DNA of 64,000 nt from contig NGZR01000001.1 in assembly GCA_002197995.1 (NCBI GenBank), positions 14,961,501 through 15,025,500 on the forward strand, given 5' to 3'. Source of the DNA: Gaeumannomyces sp. JS-464. Lineage: Eukaryota; Ascomycota; Sordariomycetes; Magnaporthales; Magnaporthaceae. Of the stretch, positions 25,392 through 34,788 are shown piece by piece (position 1 is the first letter of the stretch; every line of letters starts with the position of its first letter). The notes below the pieces were generated by a model. That model did not search any database. It had not been told where the DNA came from and was given only the letters and a program-made list of their open reading frames with translations. A program made the position numbers and the translations under genes.

Positions 25392-27256
25392 ACGTAGTTT
25401 ACCACCAAGTCGGTTAAACCACCGAGTCGATCACTTAACCCCGACTTTTAGTTAATCGACGCGCATGCCAACCTAATAACGCTAGGAATCCATTTAAACT
25501 ATTCGGAACTGTATATATTGGACGTTTTTACTTTTTCCTAACAAATGCGCGCATTATATCCGGTTTTGCCGCAAGTGCTATATCGCCGACGAGTCGTTAT
25601 CGCTTTTCTTTTTTAACTTTTATAATCGCGCATTTTTTACTATAACTGCTTATTTAGCTCCTGCTGGTTTAAAACATTTCGTATTTTTTTAATAATATAT
25701 AACCCTTTTTATCGAACACGTGTTTTTTTAGCCTTTCGGCGTTTGCTTAATGCTTTGTTCGCTTTGCGTAGCGAAGCAATTTCGGCTTTAAAAAAAGCTA
25801 TTTAATGCATTATCGAACTCGTCCTTTTCGTAAGCTGGTTTACAGCCGTTAGCATAAGTAACGAAAAGCTATTTCGGTAATTGGAAATTTAAATTTTAAT
25901 ATGTTCGGATTGCGAAGTTACGTTTTTAACTGTTTAAAGCGTTTTAAAAGTTTAAAGTTCGGCGTTATTTAAAAGCTTTTTCGGGGGAGTTAAAATTCGT
26001 AACCTTACATTTAGCTTTTCCAAAACCGAATTCGAATTAAAAAAAAGCAAAGCTAGCTTTTCGAAAACCTTTTTAAATATTTTTTTCGATTATAAAATTA
26101 AAAAATACCGCTTTAAACGCTAAAAAAAACTCGACTTTAATTACGTGGTTAACGTGTAACTTTATTAGGTTTTCGATTTGTCGACCGTACGCTTTTTTTA
26201 ACGGGTTAAAGCATTTAACGTTAAGCGGTTAAAAAAAGTAAAACGAATATAAAGGTATGCAAAACGTAACGATGTTATATTTTTGGCAATAAAGCTTAAA
26301 ATCCATCGAATGGTAGCTTTTATACCCGTTTAGCATTAATAAACGATGGGATTTTTTTCTTGCAAATTGCAATGTGTTTATCGAAATGCCGAATTCATTT
26401 TAAACCGAGCTCGTTCGTAATTTACCCGTTAAAAACTCGTTAAAATAACTTAATCGCGTAAAAGGTCGGTTTTCGAATACCAATTAGCTAAATGGTACTG
26501 CCTTTTAATAATAATAAAAAAAAAGGATCGCTTAACCGTAATAATTAACTTTTTAAATAATTATAACCTATTTCCGGTTGCTAAGTTAAACCAGCTTTGC
26601 TTTATTACAGCCTTTTAATATTATAATAATTATAACGGCGGCGATTATGCTTATAAAAAAGCCGGTTTCGTCGAAATTGTAAATATCGTTATCCAAAATG
26701 CTATATTTGGCTATAATATTCCGCATAAAGTCGAATTACGCAAAAACGAGCTTAGGATTTTCGCATTTAGCTTTTTAATAATCGTACTTTCGAATTTAAC
26801 GCGTACTAAGCTTTGCGCGGCGTTTAACGAACCTCGCGACCCAGTTGGTCCCAACGGTGCCCGCGTCGCGTTTAGCGAATAGTTAATTGGCTATATTTTT
26901 AATACCAAAAAGCCGAAAAAGGAATGCGCGAAAATCCAGCTTAAATATGTACTTAATAAGCGCCTTTTTTTCGGATTCCGTTAATTTTCGAAAATTGGGT
27001 ATGTTATCGCGTCGAGCAAATTGGCCAGCGCGTTAGCGACGCATCGTAATTTCGAAAACGTCGTAAATTTTGGCTGCCGAACGCACACTTAACGTTGGAT
27101 TAAATTAAATTGCCCGTATAGTAAAAGCAATTTTAGCTTCGCTAAATGTCGACGCCATTTGTGGTTGTTAAAGAATTAAAGTTGGAAGTAGAAAACGCGA
27201 GTTGCGATTAAAAACGCGCCACTCGCTTGTGTGCGCCACTCGCTTGTAAACCACGT
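25392..27256 (-). mobile_element. Pogo-type DNA transposon, copy 2, RIP-degraded, inserted in RNase H
   Basis: A 1,865 bp element colinear with copy 1 (for example the shared TTAGTTAATCGACGCGCATG near the left end and GCGATTATGCTTATAAAAAA near 26,640). Its ends read ACGTAGTTTAC and, from the other side, ACGTGGTTTAC, flanked by TA (25,390-25,391 and 27,257-27,258). Same orientation as copy 1. It is more AT-shifted than copy 1 in the HTH region. It splits the retrotransposon RNase H reading between AEIN and YEIYNKKLL. Confidence 0.9.
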
Positions 27257-29163
27257 TACGAAATTTATAATAAAAAACTTTTAATTATTATAAACAATTT
27301 CGCACGTTAAAAACACTACTTCGAAAATGCTTAGCATTAAATAAAGGTTTTTATAAACCATTAAAACCTGGCTTATTTTACTACGGCTAAAATTTTTAAT
27401 AAAAAACAAGCTTAATAGGCTTAACAATTAGCAAGCTATTAGTTTATAATTAATTACCGGCTAGGAAAGCAAAATAAAAAGGCCGACGTGCTATCGAAAC
27501 TCCGGCAATACCGACCGGAAAAAAAGGGGAGTGAAAATTAGCCGATTACGACGATTTTGCAAAAAAAAAACACTTTTTAAAACGGAAAACCCGAGGGATT
27601 TCGTTAAATTTAAGCATAAAAGGTTTTTTTTCCTCCTATTTTTAGCTAAACTGTGCAGCATCCCGACGTTTAAATAAGCATCGGCTTTTACAAATAAAGT
27701 TAAAAAGCTCGGATTTTAAAACCCCGAGTATTAGGAACGCTTTAAAACTTTCGGGAAAGGAAAAAAAGTAAAAGATAAACTTTTTTACTATAAAAACAAA
27801 TTATAAGTGCTAATTACGGCTTTTTAAAAAAAAGTCCTCGAATTCGAATACGATATTAAAGTTACGAGATATATAAAAATAAATAAAACTTTCGAGCTAA
27901 TTATTCGCCATTTTTAATAGCCCGGTATTAAAAAAGCAGTTAAAAAGTATATCCGAAGCTGTTTAAAATGCTAAAAAAATAAAGCTTTAAAATACGCCCT
28001 TTTTAAACCCTTCCAGCTTATAAAATTACATTACTAACTTTAAAAAACCCGTCGTTATAAATTTTAATTACCGATTTGCTATTTATTTAACGGCTGTAAT
28101 TTTTATTTAAATAATAGTAAACCTATTTATTAAAATAAAACATTTTATACCGCTTAAAACAAACGAGAAAAAAACGGATAATTTTATTTTTATTTTTCTA
28201 AAAAATACTAGCGATTACATGGTATACCTTTGGATATTATTTTTAATAAGGATTTTACATTTACGGCGCATTTATAAAAAAATTTCAGTTTAGTAAGGAT
28301 AAAGCCGCGTATAAACACCGCTTTTCACTTTTAAACGGATGGATAAACTAAACGATTTAATTAAAACTTGCAAATTTACTTCCGTTTTTTTATTAATTAT
28401 AATATAACTAATTGGGTCGATTTTTTCTTATAGCGGAATTCGCTTATAATAATACTGCTTCGGCAAATATTTCCGTTATTTTTTTTTTCGCTAATTACGG
28501 TTATTACCCAGCTTCGAACAACCCCCATTTTCTTAACTAAGCACATAACTTAACCAGCAAGCTTTATGCTTATTGGATAACTTAAATGCACTAAAAAACC
28601 CGGGAATGTTTTAATAAAACCCGGGAACAAATAAAGCATTAAGCAAATAAAAAAAAAGGTTTTATTTCGATTTTTACTAAAAGGCAACTCGTTATGCTTA
28701 ACGCCCGTTATGTTAAAACCCGACGCTTTGCCAAAAAGCTCGACTTTAAAATGCTTAGCCCTTTTCGGATTGTTAAAGTAATTTCCCTTATAGCAGTACG
28801 GTTTGCTTTTTTTACATTTTGGAAAATTTATAATTCTTTCCACGTGTTTTTTATCGAGCCATATCGCGCTAGCATTTAAGCCCGGCTTAACTTTAACCAG
28901 GTTTTGCGTAACGCCCCTTTTATCGAAAAAAAGTACATAGTTAAAAAAATTATAAACTTTATAAAAATATAAAATAAGGTTAAGTACCTCGTAAAATAAA
29001 AAGGTTACCCTGCTAAAAAAGACTGGACCTGGGAATTTTGGGAGCATTTCAACGGCGAAAAAGCCAAAGCGGAAGTTAGGGCCTTCCATAACCGACACCC
29101 CACCAAACCACGGGATTCCAAAGCATAAAGGCCTCGGGGCGAGCCTTAAAAAGAGAAGGATAG
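27257..29163 (+). pseudogene. Eroded RNase H end, integrase and chromodomain of the LTR element
   Basis: The plus strand continues RNase H (YEIYNKKLLIIINNFARLKHYFE is visible as an eroded series) and then integrase-like text. Near 28,760-28,860 PFRIVKVISLIAVRF and YNSFHVFFIEPY match the region just before the C-terminal module of Gypsy integrases. At about 28,985-29,100 KYLVK, a stop, then KGYPAKKDWTWE and FHNRHP match a chromodomain, which places the element among the chromoviruses. A purine-rich tract follows directly. Confidence 0.82.
29148..29163 (+). other. Polypurine tract of the LTR element
   Basis: AAAAAGAGAAGGATAG directly abuts the TGT start of the 3' LTR; this is the usual position and composition of the plus-strand primer. 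Confidence 0.7.
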
Positions 29164-29444
29164 TGTTATACGAAGGCGGTCACGTGGACGGAGATTAGTC
29201 CGACCCCCTGCAGGGAATTGGTGCCCAATTTAAAATAAGGCGACTAATAAAACCAAGGCTAGAAAAGGTACCCGGACATTTAAGCACCGCACGGACCACA
29301 AAATCCCTTTATTTATTTCCTTTATTCATTTTAAATCCCCTCAGCAGATTTTGGCTCCTTAAGCATCTCTTAAGGCCTTGAAAGATTATTAGCTTTCATG
29401 AAGTAATACGATCTCTTCCAAGCCGACATTGTCCCTTTGTTATA
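29164..29444 (+). repeat. 3' LTR
   Basis: About 281 bp, partner of the 5' LTR. Its outer (right) part keeps more G/C than the 5' copy. The TCTTC duplication follows directly at 29,445. Confidence 0.95.
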
Positions 29445-29705
29445 TCTTCGAAGGCCGAGACTAGGATTCAGGAACCTTAAACTGAATTTGGGAGCTGTTG
29501 GGCGTTACGGCGTTTAGTGTACAATCGGCGTTGGTAAGGATGATAATGGCGTTTTAACGGGGCAGGCCGGGTTTGGTAACTTGCACGATGTTATCAATGA
29601 TGCATAGCCAGATGGGAGCGGAATCCTCCGCATGTACCTACCTAGGTTTTTCGCGACCCAAATACCCCACCAAATCCAACCAATCAAGCCACACCCCCAA
29701 TTCCG

Positions 29706-29808
29706 CTGCATAGAAATCGCCCGCCCCACAAAAGAGCTCGTGCACAGACCAGTGACTTTAGCACCCAGCCAATCAAATCCAAATCGACGGCGGGCGGCAA
29801 CTTCCACT
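29706..29808. repeat. MITE-like dispersed repeat, copy 1
   Basis: About 100 bp, related to 31,998-32,090: both share TCGCCCGCC near one end, GTGCAC(A/G)G(A/G)CCAGTGACTTT in the middle, CAGCCA(A/G)TC, and GCGGGC near the other end. The ends CGCCCGCC and GGCGGGCG are inverted copies of each other, which suggests a small non-autonomous element. Confidence 0.5.
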
Positions 29809-30406
29809 GGAATCCAGTTTGGGCCTCCCGTTTGGGACTAGTGTTCTTCCCTTATCGCGACAGGGAATCCTGCCTTGGTCGGCAAAGTCCTGTGCGGTAA
29901 TCGGAGAAAGGTACTGTTGCAGCACTGGAAATAGATGGCTGTTCTCAGGGGATGGGATCCGCTCCTTTGCGACACCCGGACCGTGCGCCTTTTCAGCCCC
30001 CCCAGAGTCCAAGCACGCCCGCCTCGGCATGAGGCTGAGTGCCCGTAAGGTTTGCCGGGATCGGGAGAGCCCCACGCGTCGAGCGCCGAAAATAGCCCGG
30101 TAACCACCGTGCGTGCGGGCAACCGCAACGCGCTGCGCTCCCAGTTCGCCCCGAACGGCTGGCAATGACGGAAACCCGCAACCTCGACATTCCCTAAAAA
30201 TATCGGTGGGTTAATGGGGTGTCCTCCAAGCATCCAACCTTGTTATTTTAGTCACCCAAAGTGGCCGCCCAAGTGGTTACCTTTTTTGGACAAAGGAACG
30301 CCTTTATGCGGCCGCGATTTTGCACCCCTCTTGAGATCCAGGGTGGCAGGAGCGAGATAAATATCGCCAGTCCTCCCCGATTTGATAGACCGATTTTTCT
30401 CCTCTT

Positions 30407-30448
30407 CACCCTCACCCTCACCCTCATCATCATCATCATCATCATCTT
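30407..30448. repeat. (ACCCTC)n followed by (CAT)n microsatellite
   Basis: Three to four CACCCT units run into seven CAT units. Not the fungal telomere repeat (TTAGGG). Confidence 0.85.
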
Positions 30449-30563
30449 TTTCTTTTTTTCCTTTGTTTCCTTTGTTTCCTTTTTCTTTTTCTTTTTTTCT
30501 TCCTTTTTTTTTTCATCCTTCCACCAACTACCTCCGAACCAACCACACTTTTCGGCCATCAAG
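30449..30563 (+). promoter_or_regulatory. Pyrimidine-rich leader/core promoter tract
   Basis: A long T/C tract ending in a CAACTACC/CAACCACAC region and TCAAG before ATG 30,564. CT-rich stretches just upstream of the start are typical of strongly expressed filamentous-fungal genes. Exact transcription start is unknown. Confidence 0.45.
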
Positions 30564-31410
30564 ATGCATTTTTCCACCGGTACCGTCGGCGCTGCCCTCC
30601 TGTCGCTCCTGGTGGCTCACGTTGCCGCGATGCCCCTCGCCGGCGATGCCCAGGCCAGGGCGCTAGAGGCGCGCCAGCCCCTCGGCGGCATCCCGTGCAG
30701 CACAGCCGATTGTTTCAACGCACGAATGAAGGCCAGTGAGAAGGCGACCAACGAGAGGCTTAAAAGACGGGCAAGCGGGACGAGAACCTGCTGGAGGCGC
30801 GCCAGCCCCTCGGCGGCAAACCGTGCAGCACGGCTGATTGTTCTAACGCACGAAAGAAGGCCAGCGAGAAGGCGACCAACGAGAGGCTTAAAAAGACGGG
30901 CAAGCGGGACGAGAACCTGCTGGAGGCGCGCCAGCCCCTCGGCGGCAAACCGTGCAGCACGGCCGATTGTTCTAACGCACGAAAGAAGGCTAGCGAGAAG
31001 GCGACCAACGAGAGGCTTAAAAAGACGGGCAAGCGGGACGAGAACCTGCTCGAAGCGCGGGCAAAGTTCCCGAGCCCGCCCATCTTCCCCGCGGTCGTGT
31101 GCTCCACTCTGGAGTGCACCAAAGGGCGGGAGAACGCCATGACGAAGTACAACAAGGAGCTCCTCGAGGCTCAGGGCCTCAAGAAGAAGGGCAAGCGGGA
31201 CAGCGACGAGCCGCAGAGCGAGACGGCGCAGGACGTGATGCGCGAGAACAACAAGATCAAGCGCGCGGGGCTGCACGCGCGCCGCCTGGCCTAAGGCGGC
31301 CCGGACACATGCACCAACGACGCGTGCCGCAAAAGCCCGCCAAGGTCACCACCGCCGACATCAAGCACACGGCCGGCAAGAGGGACGCCCCGGCCGAGGA
31401 GGAGGCCTGA
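30564..31410 (+). CDS. Secreted repeat protein with Kex2-type KR sites and Cx4C motifs (precursor-like)
   Basis: Not a gene I recognise. N-terminal signal peptide MHFSTGTVGAALLSLLVAHV. Then three near-identical 43-residue units starting RQPLGG(I/K)PCSTADC and containing ERLKKTGKRDENLLEA, followed by two diverged units with VCSTLEC and DTCTNDAC. Each unit has one Cx4C pair and a KR site, mostly GKR, the cleavage site of the Golgi protease Kex2. Such repeat precursors can be cut into several similar peptides, as in fungal mating pheromones, Kex2-processed repeat proteins or some ribosomal cyclic-peptide precursors; an effector role is also possible. Repeat starts are 128 and 129 nt apart (30,672, 30,800, 30,929), so unit 1 lacks one A in a run (AAAA against AAAAA). 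An in-frame TAA at 31,292 and a second A-run loss near 31,335 precede the last unit; without these the frame runs to TGA 31,408. Confidence 0.7.
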
Positions 31411-31499
31411 GCTGACTGCCCAGGAAAAGGCCACCGCGGGCGCTCGCTTTGTCGGGCACACGCCCCGTGAGCTGTGCTGGTGCCGCACAGGCGGGTCGT

Positions 31500-31765
31500 T
31501 TCTTTTGCACCTTTTATTCTTCTGCTTTTTCTCTGCTCTCTGCTTTCTCTGCTTTCTCTGTTTTTTTTTTCTCTGCCTTTTTCTGCTTTTCCTGCTTCTT
31601 TACTTCTCCGTTTTTCCCGTTTTTTTTTTTCTCTTTTTTTTTTTCTCTTTCTTTTTCTTCGTCTCCAGCATGTTTGCTCTTCCCCCTCCATTATTTTTCC
31701 GTTTTTTTTCTTCGCGTTGTTTTAGCGATTTGTTTTTCTGTTTTTTGTTTTGTTTTGTTTTGTTT
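31500..31765. repeat. T/C-rich low-complexity tract
   Basis: Repeated TTTCTCTGC and poly-T runs, ending in five tandem TTTTG units. Low complexity only; not coding, although it stays open in several frames. Confidence 0.85.
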
Positions 31766-31997
31766 TGTTTACTTTCAGTTTCGAAGCGGTTTTAGCGATT
31801 TGTTCCTCTCCATTCTCTAAGTTTGCGTTTTCTTTATTTGTTTTTCTTGCTACTGATTTTTAACAGTTAAAGCATAGCGTAGCGGTGTTATAGCATAGCG
31901 TTGTCGAATTTAAATCATGGTTCATTCGAATCTTCACGCTCATGTTAATTTTTGCATGGAAAATGCTACAGCTGAGACTACCTTAGACTGGATTCCG

Positions 31998-32090
31998 TAA
32001 AAGTCGCCCGCCTTATCAAAAAAAATCCTGTGCACGGGCCAGTGACTTTGGCACTCAGCCAGTCGAATCAACAGCGGGCAACTACTTTTT
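31998..32090. repeat. MITE-like dispersed repeat, copy 2
   Basis: About 93 bp, matching 29,706-29,808 in the same orientation. Its ends read AAAAGTCGCCCGC and GCGGGCAACTACTTTT, an imperfect inverted repeat. The two copies flank the secreted repeat-protein gene. Confidence 0.5.
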
Positions 32091-32807
32091 TCCCCCTCTC
32101 AGCCGCTCGGGGACGGCCTGCAGTCCGTCTAGTTAAAACGTTAGGGTTCAGCCACGCTGGGGTGCTCTCCACATACTGCGGCTTAAATTAAGCTCGACGC
32201 TGGCTACCATTGTTCCCATGTTAGCGCCTCTAAGGGCCCGCGATGTGCCCCCGTCTTTTCCGCCGCACACACACATATGAGCCCAGAATAACGCTGAGGG
32301 GGGTGGGTGGCGGCTTGGCCATCGCCTCGGAGGCTCGAAATGTTATCGCAGCTGAGCACCTCGAGGAGATTATGCGCCATCGTCACGCCACTTGTCGCTC
32401 GGTCGTGAACGTTGAAATGACCAGGATGCCGTTCTCGACGCCGTGGGAGTGCGCCAATTGTGATATGTGATAGCGTCCTGGCTAGCGCGAACACTACTGG
32501 AGCTCCGAGCGCTAACCATGGCATCTTTAGCCTATCAAGCCACCTGCAAAATTGCGCCCTGGAACTTTATCTCGATCTGCGATGTTGATCTCACCCCCGC
32601 ATTCGTAGAAATACAAGCCATGCCCAGATCATCCTTAGAGTTGCTTCCCTTCTGGTTATGGAGCTCCAGCGTCATCTTTCAAGGAAGCCCCCTCGCGACC
32701 GCTTCCCCGACAACATATCAAGCCGTGCCTTACGATAGGGGGGCCGGCGCATTCCTTGCCCGCAGTCGCCCACCAGCAAAAAACAACACCGCACGTCCCC
32801 CGGCGTC

Positions 32808-34312
32808 ATGGCGGATACCCCCAAGATCCGCACCGAGACCAGGGGGCCGTTGGTCGCCGGCCTTGCCATCTTCTTTCTCGTGGTCAACGTGGTCTTCGTG
32901 TCGCTCCGCTTCTTCACCCGAGCCACGATCCTGAAGGCCGTGGGCAAGGATGACTGGGCCATTCTGGTGGCCGCTGTAAGTTTCGCCGTTCCATGTCGCG
33001 CAATGGAGGGTTGCTGACGAGATAATGTGATCTTTTATATACAGATCCTGGCTGTCACCTATTCCATCGCGGCGTGCTTCGAGGTCAAATTCGGCATGGG
33101 AAGGCATGTTGAAAACGTCACACAAGAAGAGATGATAGAACAGCTAAATGTGCGTTGCGGTGCTCCTTGAATCTCTATTTCATTTTGTCCATGAACCCCG
33201 ACGGAATTAACATTCGAATGGTGCTGCAGTTTCTCTTGCTCGCCATTCACACCTATGTTCAAGGAATGAATTTTGTCAAACTGGGATTCCTATTTCAATA
33301 TAGGCGCATCTTTTCCCAGGATAAAGTTATTCAAACTGTTTGTTTTTGGTTCATTATTTTCGTTTGTGTTTGGGCGATCGTCCAGATTTTTCTTGGTTTT
33401 TTTATGTGTTTTCCTTACAGCGTCATCAACCCGAACATGGCTGGGATATGCATCGATACGCTTCCCATTTGGTACCTCAACGGCGTAATGAGCATGGTTA
33501 CCGATATCGCCATTTTTTGCATCCCACTGCCCGCGACCCGGAAGCTCCGTGTTGCGCGGAGACAAAGGATTATACTGATAGGAATTTTCTGTTTGGGCTT
33601 CTCGTAAGTGGAAAACCCGACCCGACCCGCCGCTAACCTGCCTACCTGCCTACCAGTTGTGGGGGTGTGCGCATGCCCAGACCTGCTGCAAGCAGTGCTC
33701 CTCCTTGCTGACCGTCCTTTTCCCGGCCTCCACTAGTGTCTGCATTGTTTCCGTCTACCGACTCTTCACGCTCTACAGCGGCGTCGTCAGCACCGACCCG
33801 ACATGGGACAACATCGACGCGGCCATTTGGTCCAACGCCGAGCTCACCGTCGCCATCGTCGTGTCCTGCCTGCCCACCCTCCGCCCCCTGCTTTCGCGCC
33901 TCCTCCCGGGCCAGGGCTTCTCCAGCGTCCGCCACGGCCACAGCGACTACATGCGCCACGGCTCCTCCACCGCGGCCGGCGGCTCGCACGGAACCAACCG
34001 GGGAAACCCGCCCCCAGAGAGGGCAGCGCCGGCCTCACCCGGGTCGGAAGTTTCGACACCGAGGAGCTGGCCCTCAGGGAGCTCGGAGCGGGCGTGACCG
34101 GCAGCAGCGTCCGGACCGGGACCAGCGCTGAGGAGATGGGCCTCGGGGAGCCGGGGCCTGGTGCGGGCGGCGGGGGCGGCATCGTCCCGATTGGAACCTA
34201 CGCGAGCGCGTTGTCGGACCATGACGCAGTCGGCGGTCTCGCGTTGGATAAACAGCATAACACAGGGGGCATCATGATAACGACCAGGATAACGGTGAAA
34301 TCCAGGGATTAG
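32808..34312 (+). CDS. PTH11-like seven-transmembrane protein (fungal rhodopsin-like domain)
   Basis: Integral plasma-membrane protein of the large fungal PTH11-related/rhodopsin-domain family, several members of which act as surface or host sensors. Four exons: 32,808-32,975, 33,045-33,149, 33,230-33,603, 33,737-34,312, with GT-AG borders and CTGAC/TTAAC branch sites. Splicing gives seven hydrophobic segments, including GLAIFFLVVNVVFVSLRFF (TM1), DDWAILVAAILAVTYSIA (TM2; KDDW is a family hallmark), FVKLGFLFQYRRIF (end of TM3), CFWFIIFVCVWAIVQIFLGF (TM4) and AELTVAIVVSCLPTLRPLL (TM7). The cytosolic tail is Gly/Ser/Glu-rich and ends GGIMITTRITVKSRD, the usual end of these proteins. To reach it one C must be added in the C5 run near 34,012-34,016; as given, the frame instead stops at about 34,097. 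Confidence 0.85.
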
Positions 34313-34788
34313 TAGGGGGAAATTGCGGGGGAGCTTTTGCCTAGTTCTTTTCTAGCCTGTAGGCGAACTGAGGTCACTCGGAATTTTTAAATATGTTCGT
34401 GTATGTGTGTGTGCCTGTGTGTGCGTGTATGCGTGTATACGCCTGCGTCAGTGTTGTGTGCATTTTGTGTGGGTTCAAATAGGCTGTGCTGTTGAATCCA
34501 GTCGTCACCGCATCAACAAAAATAAAACATTGAAAGTGACCTCGCTCTCGTGGGCGCGGCCTGCTGGGACACGTGCCACGCGCGAATTGGAACCTTGCAC
34601 TGCGGCTCTTTGTTTTTTTTATTTTATAACTTAGCCGAAGTCCAGCCCGCTAACGTAGGGTCGGCTCTGGAGAACTAAATATCCATGACAGTACTGTTGC
34701 GACTATAGCCGACGCGGCATCGTCCTCCGAACCCAACGAGCCATCATCATCCATCATTTGTATCCGACGGCGGTCATTCCCCCACTCC
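34313..34788. other. Convergent intergenic region
   Basis: Between the 7-TM gene (+) and the single-TM gene (-). It has a GTGTGTATG-type alternating tract at about 34,398-34,440. Nothing else seen. Confidence 0.5.

Larger units (their letters stand above)
18736..29444 (+). mobile_element. Ty3/Gypsy chromovirus-type LTR retrotransposon, RIP-degraded, with two nested pogo elements
   Basis: Complete structure: a 5' LTR (18,736-19,017) and a 3' LTR (29,164-29,444) in direct orientation, starting TGT and ending in ACA/ATA, flanked by the 5-bp duplication TCTTC (18,731-18,735 and 29,445-29,449). A purine-rich tract (29,148-29,163) sits directly before the 3' LTR. On the plus strand, eroded pol motifs follow the Ty3/Gypsy order RT, RNase H, integrase, chromodomain. 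Two 1.86 kb pogo-type transposons are inserted inside; without them and their TA duplications the element is about 7.0 kb, a normal Gypsy size. The interior is very AT-rich, has stops in all frames, is poor in CA/TG but keeps CG dinucleotides, as expected from RIP (CpA to TpA). No functional protein can be made from it. Confidence 0.95.
29445..30563. other. Intergenic region with a MITE-like repeat and CT-rich leader
   Basis: Normal-composition DNA to the right of the transposon. It contains a short MITE-like repeat (about 29,706-29,808), an ACCCTC/CAT microsatellite (about 30,407-30,448) and a pyrimidine-rich tract before the secreted repeat protein. No other gene supported. Confidence 0.5.
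31411..32807. other. Intergenic region with T-rich tract and MITE-like repeat
   Basis: A long pyrimidine/T-rich stretch (about 31,500-31,765, ending in TTTTG repeats), presumably the 3' UTR/terminator zone of the repeat protein, then the second MITE-like copy. From about 32,100 to 32,800 no coding chain is supported; it precedes the 7-TM gene. Confidence 0.5.

Noticed and set aside
28550..29098. 182-codon minus-strand frame in the LTR element
   Set aside because: The plus strand at this place reads as integrase end and chromodomain; the minus frame is open only because TAA/TAG are rare on that strand after RIP-like change.
30405..30430. CACCCTCACCCTCA-type repeats as possible telomere sequence
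   Set aside because: The unit is ACCCTC, not CCCTAA/TTAGGG, is only three to four copies long and runs into CAT repeats; a plain microsatellite is simpler.
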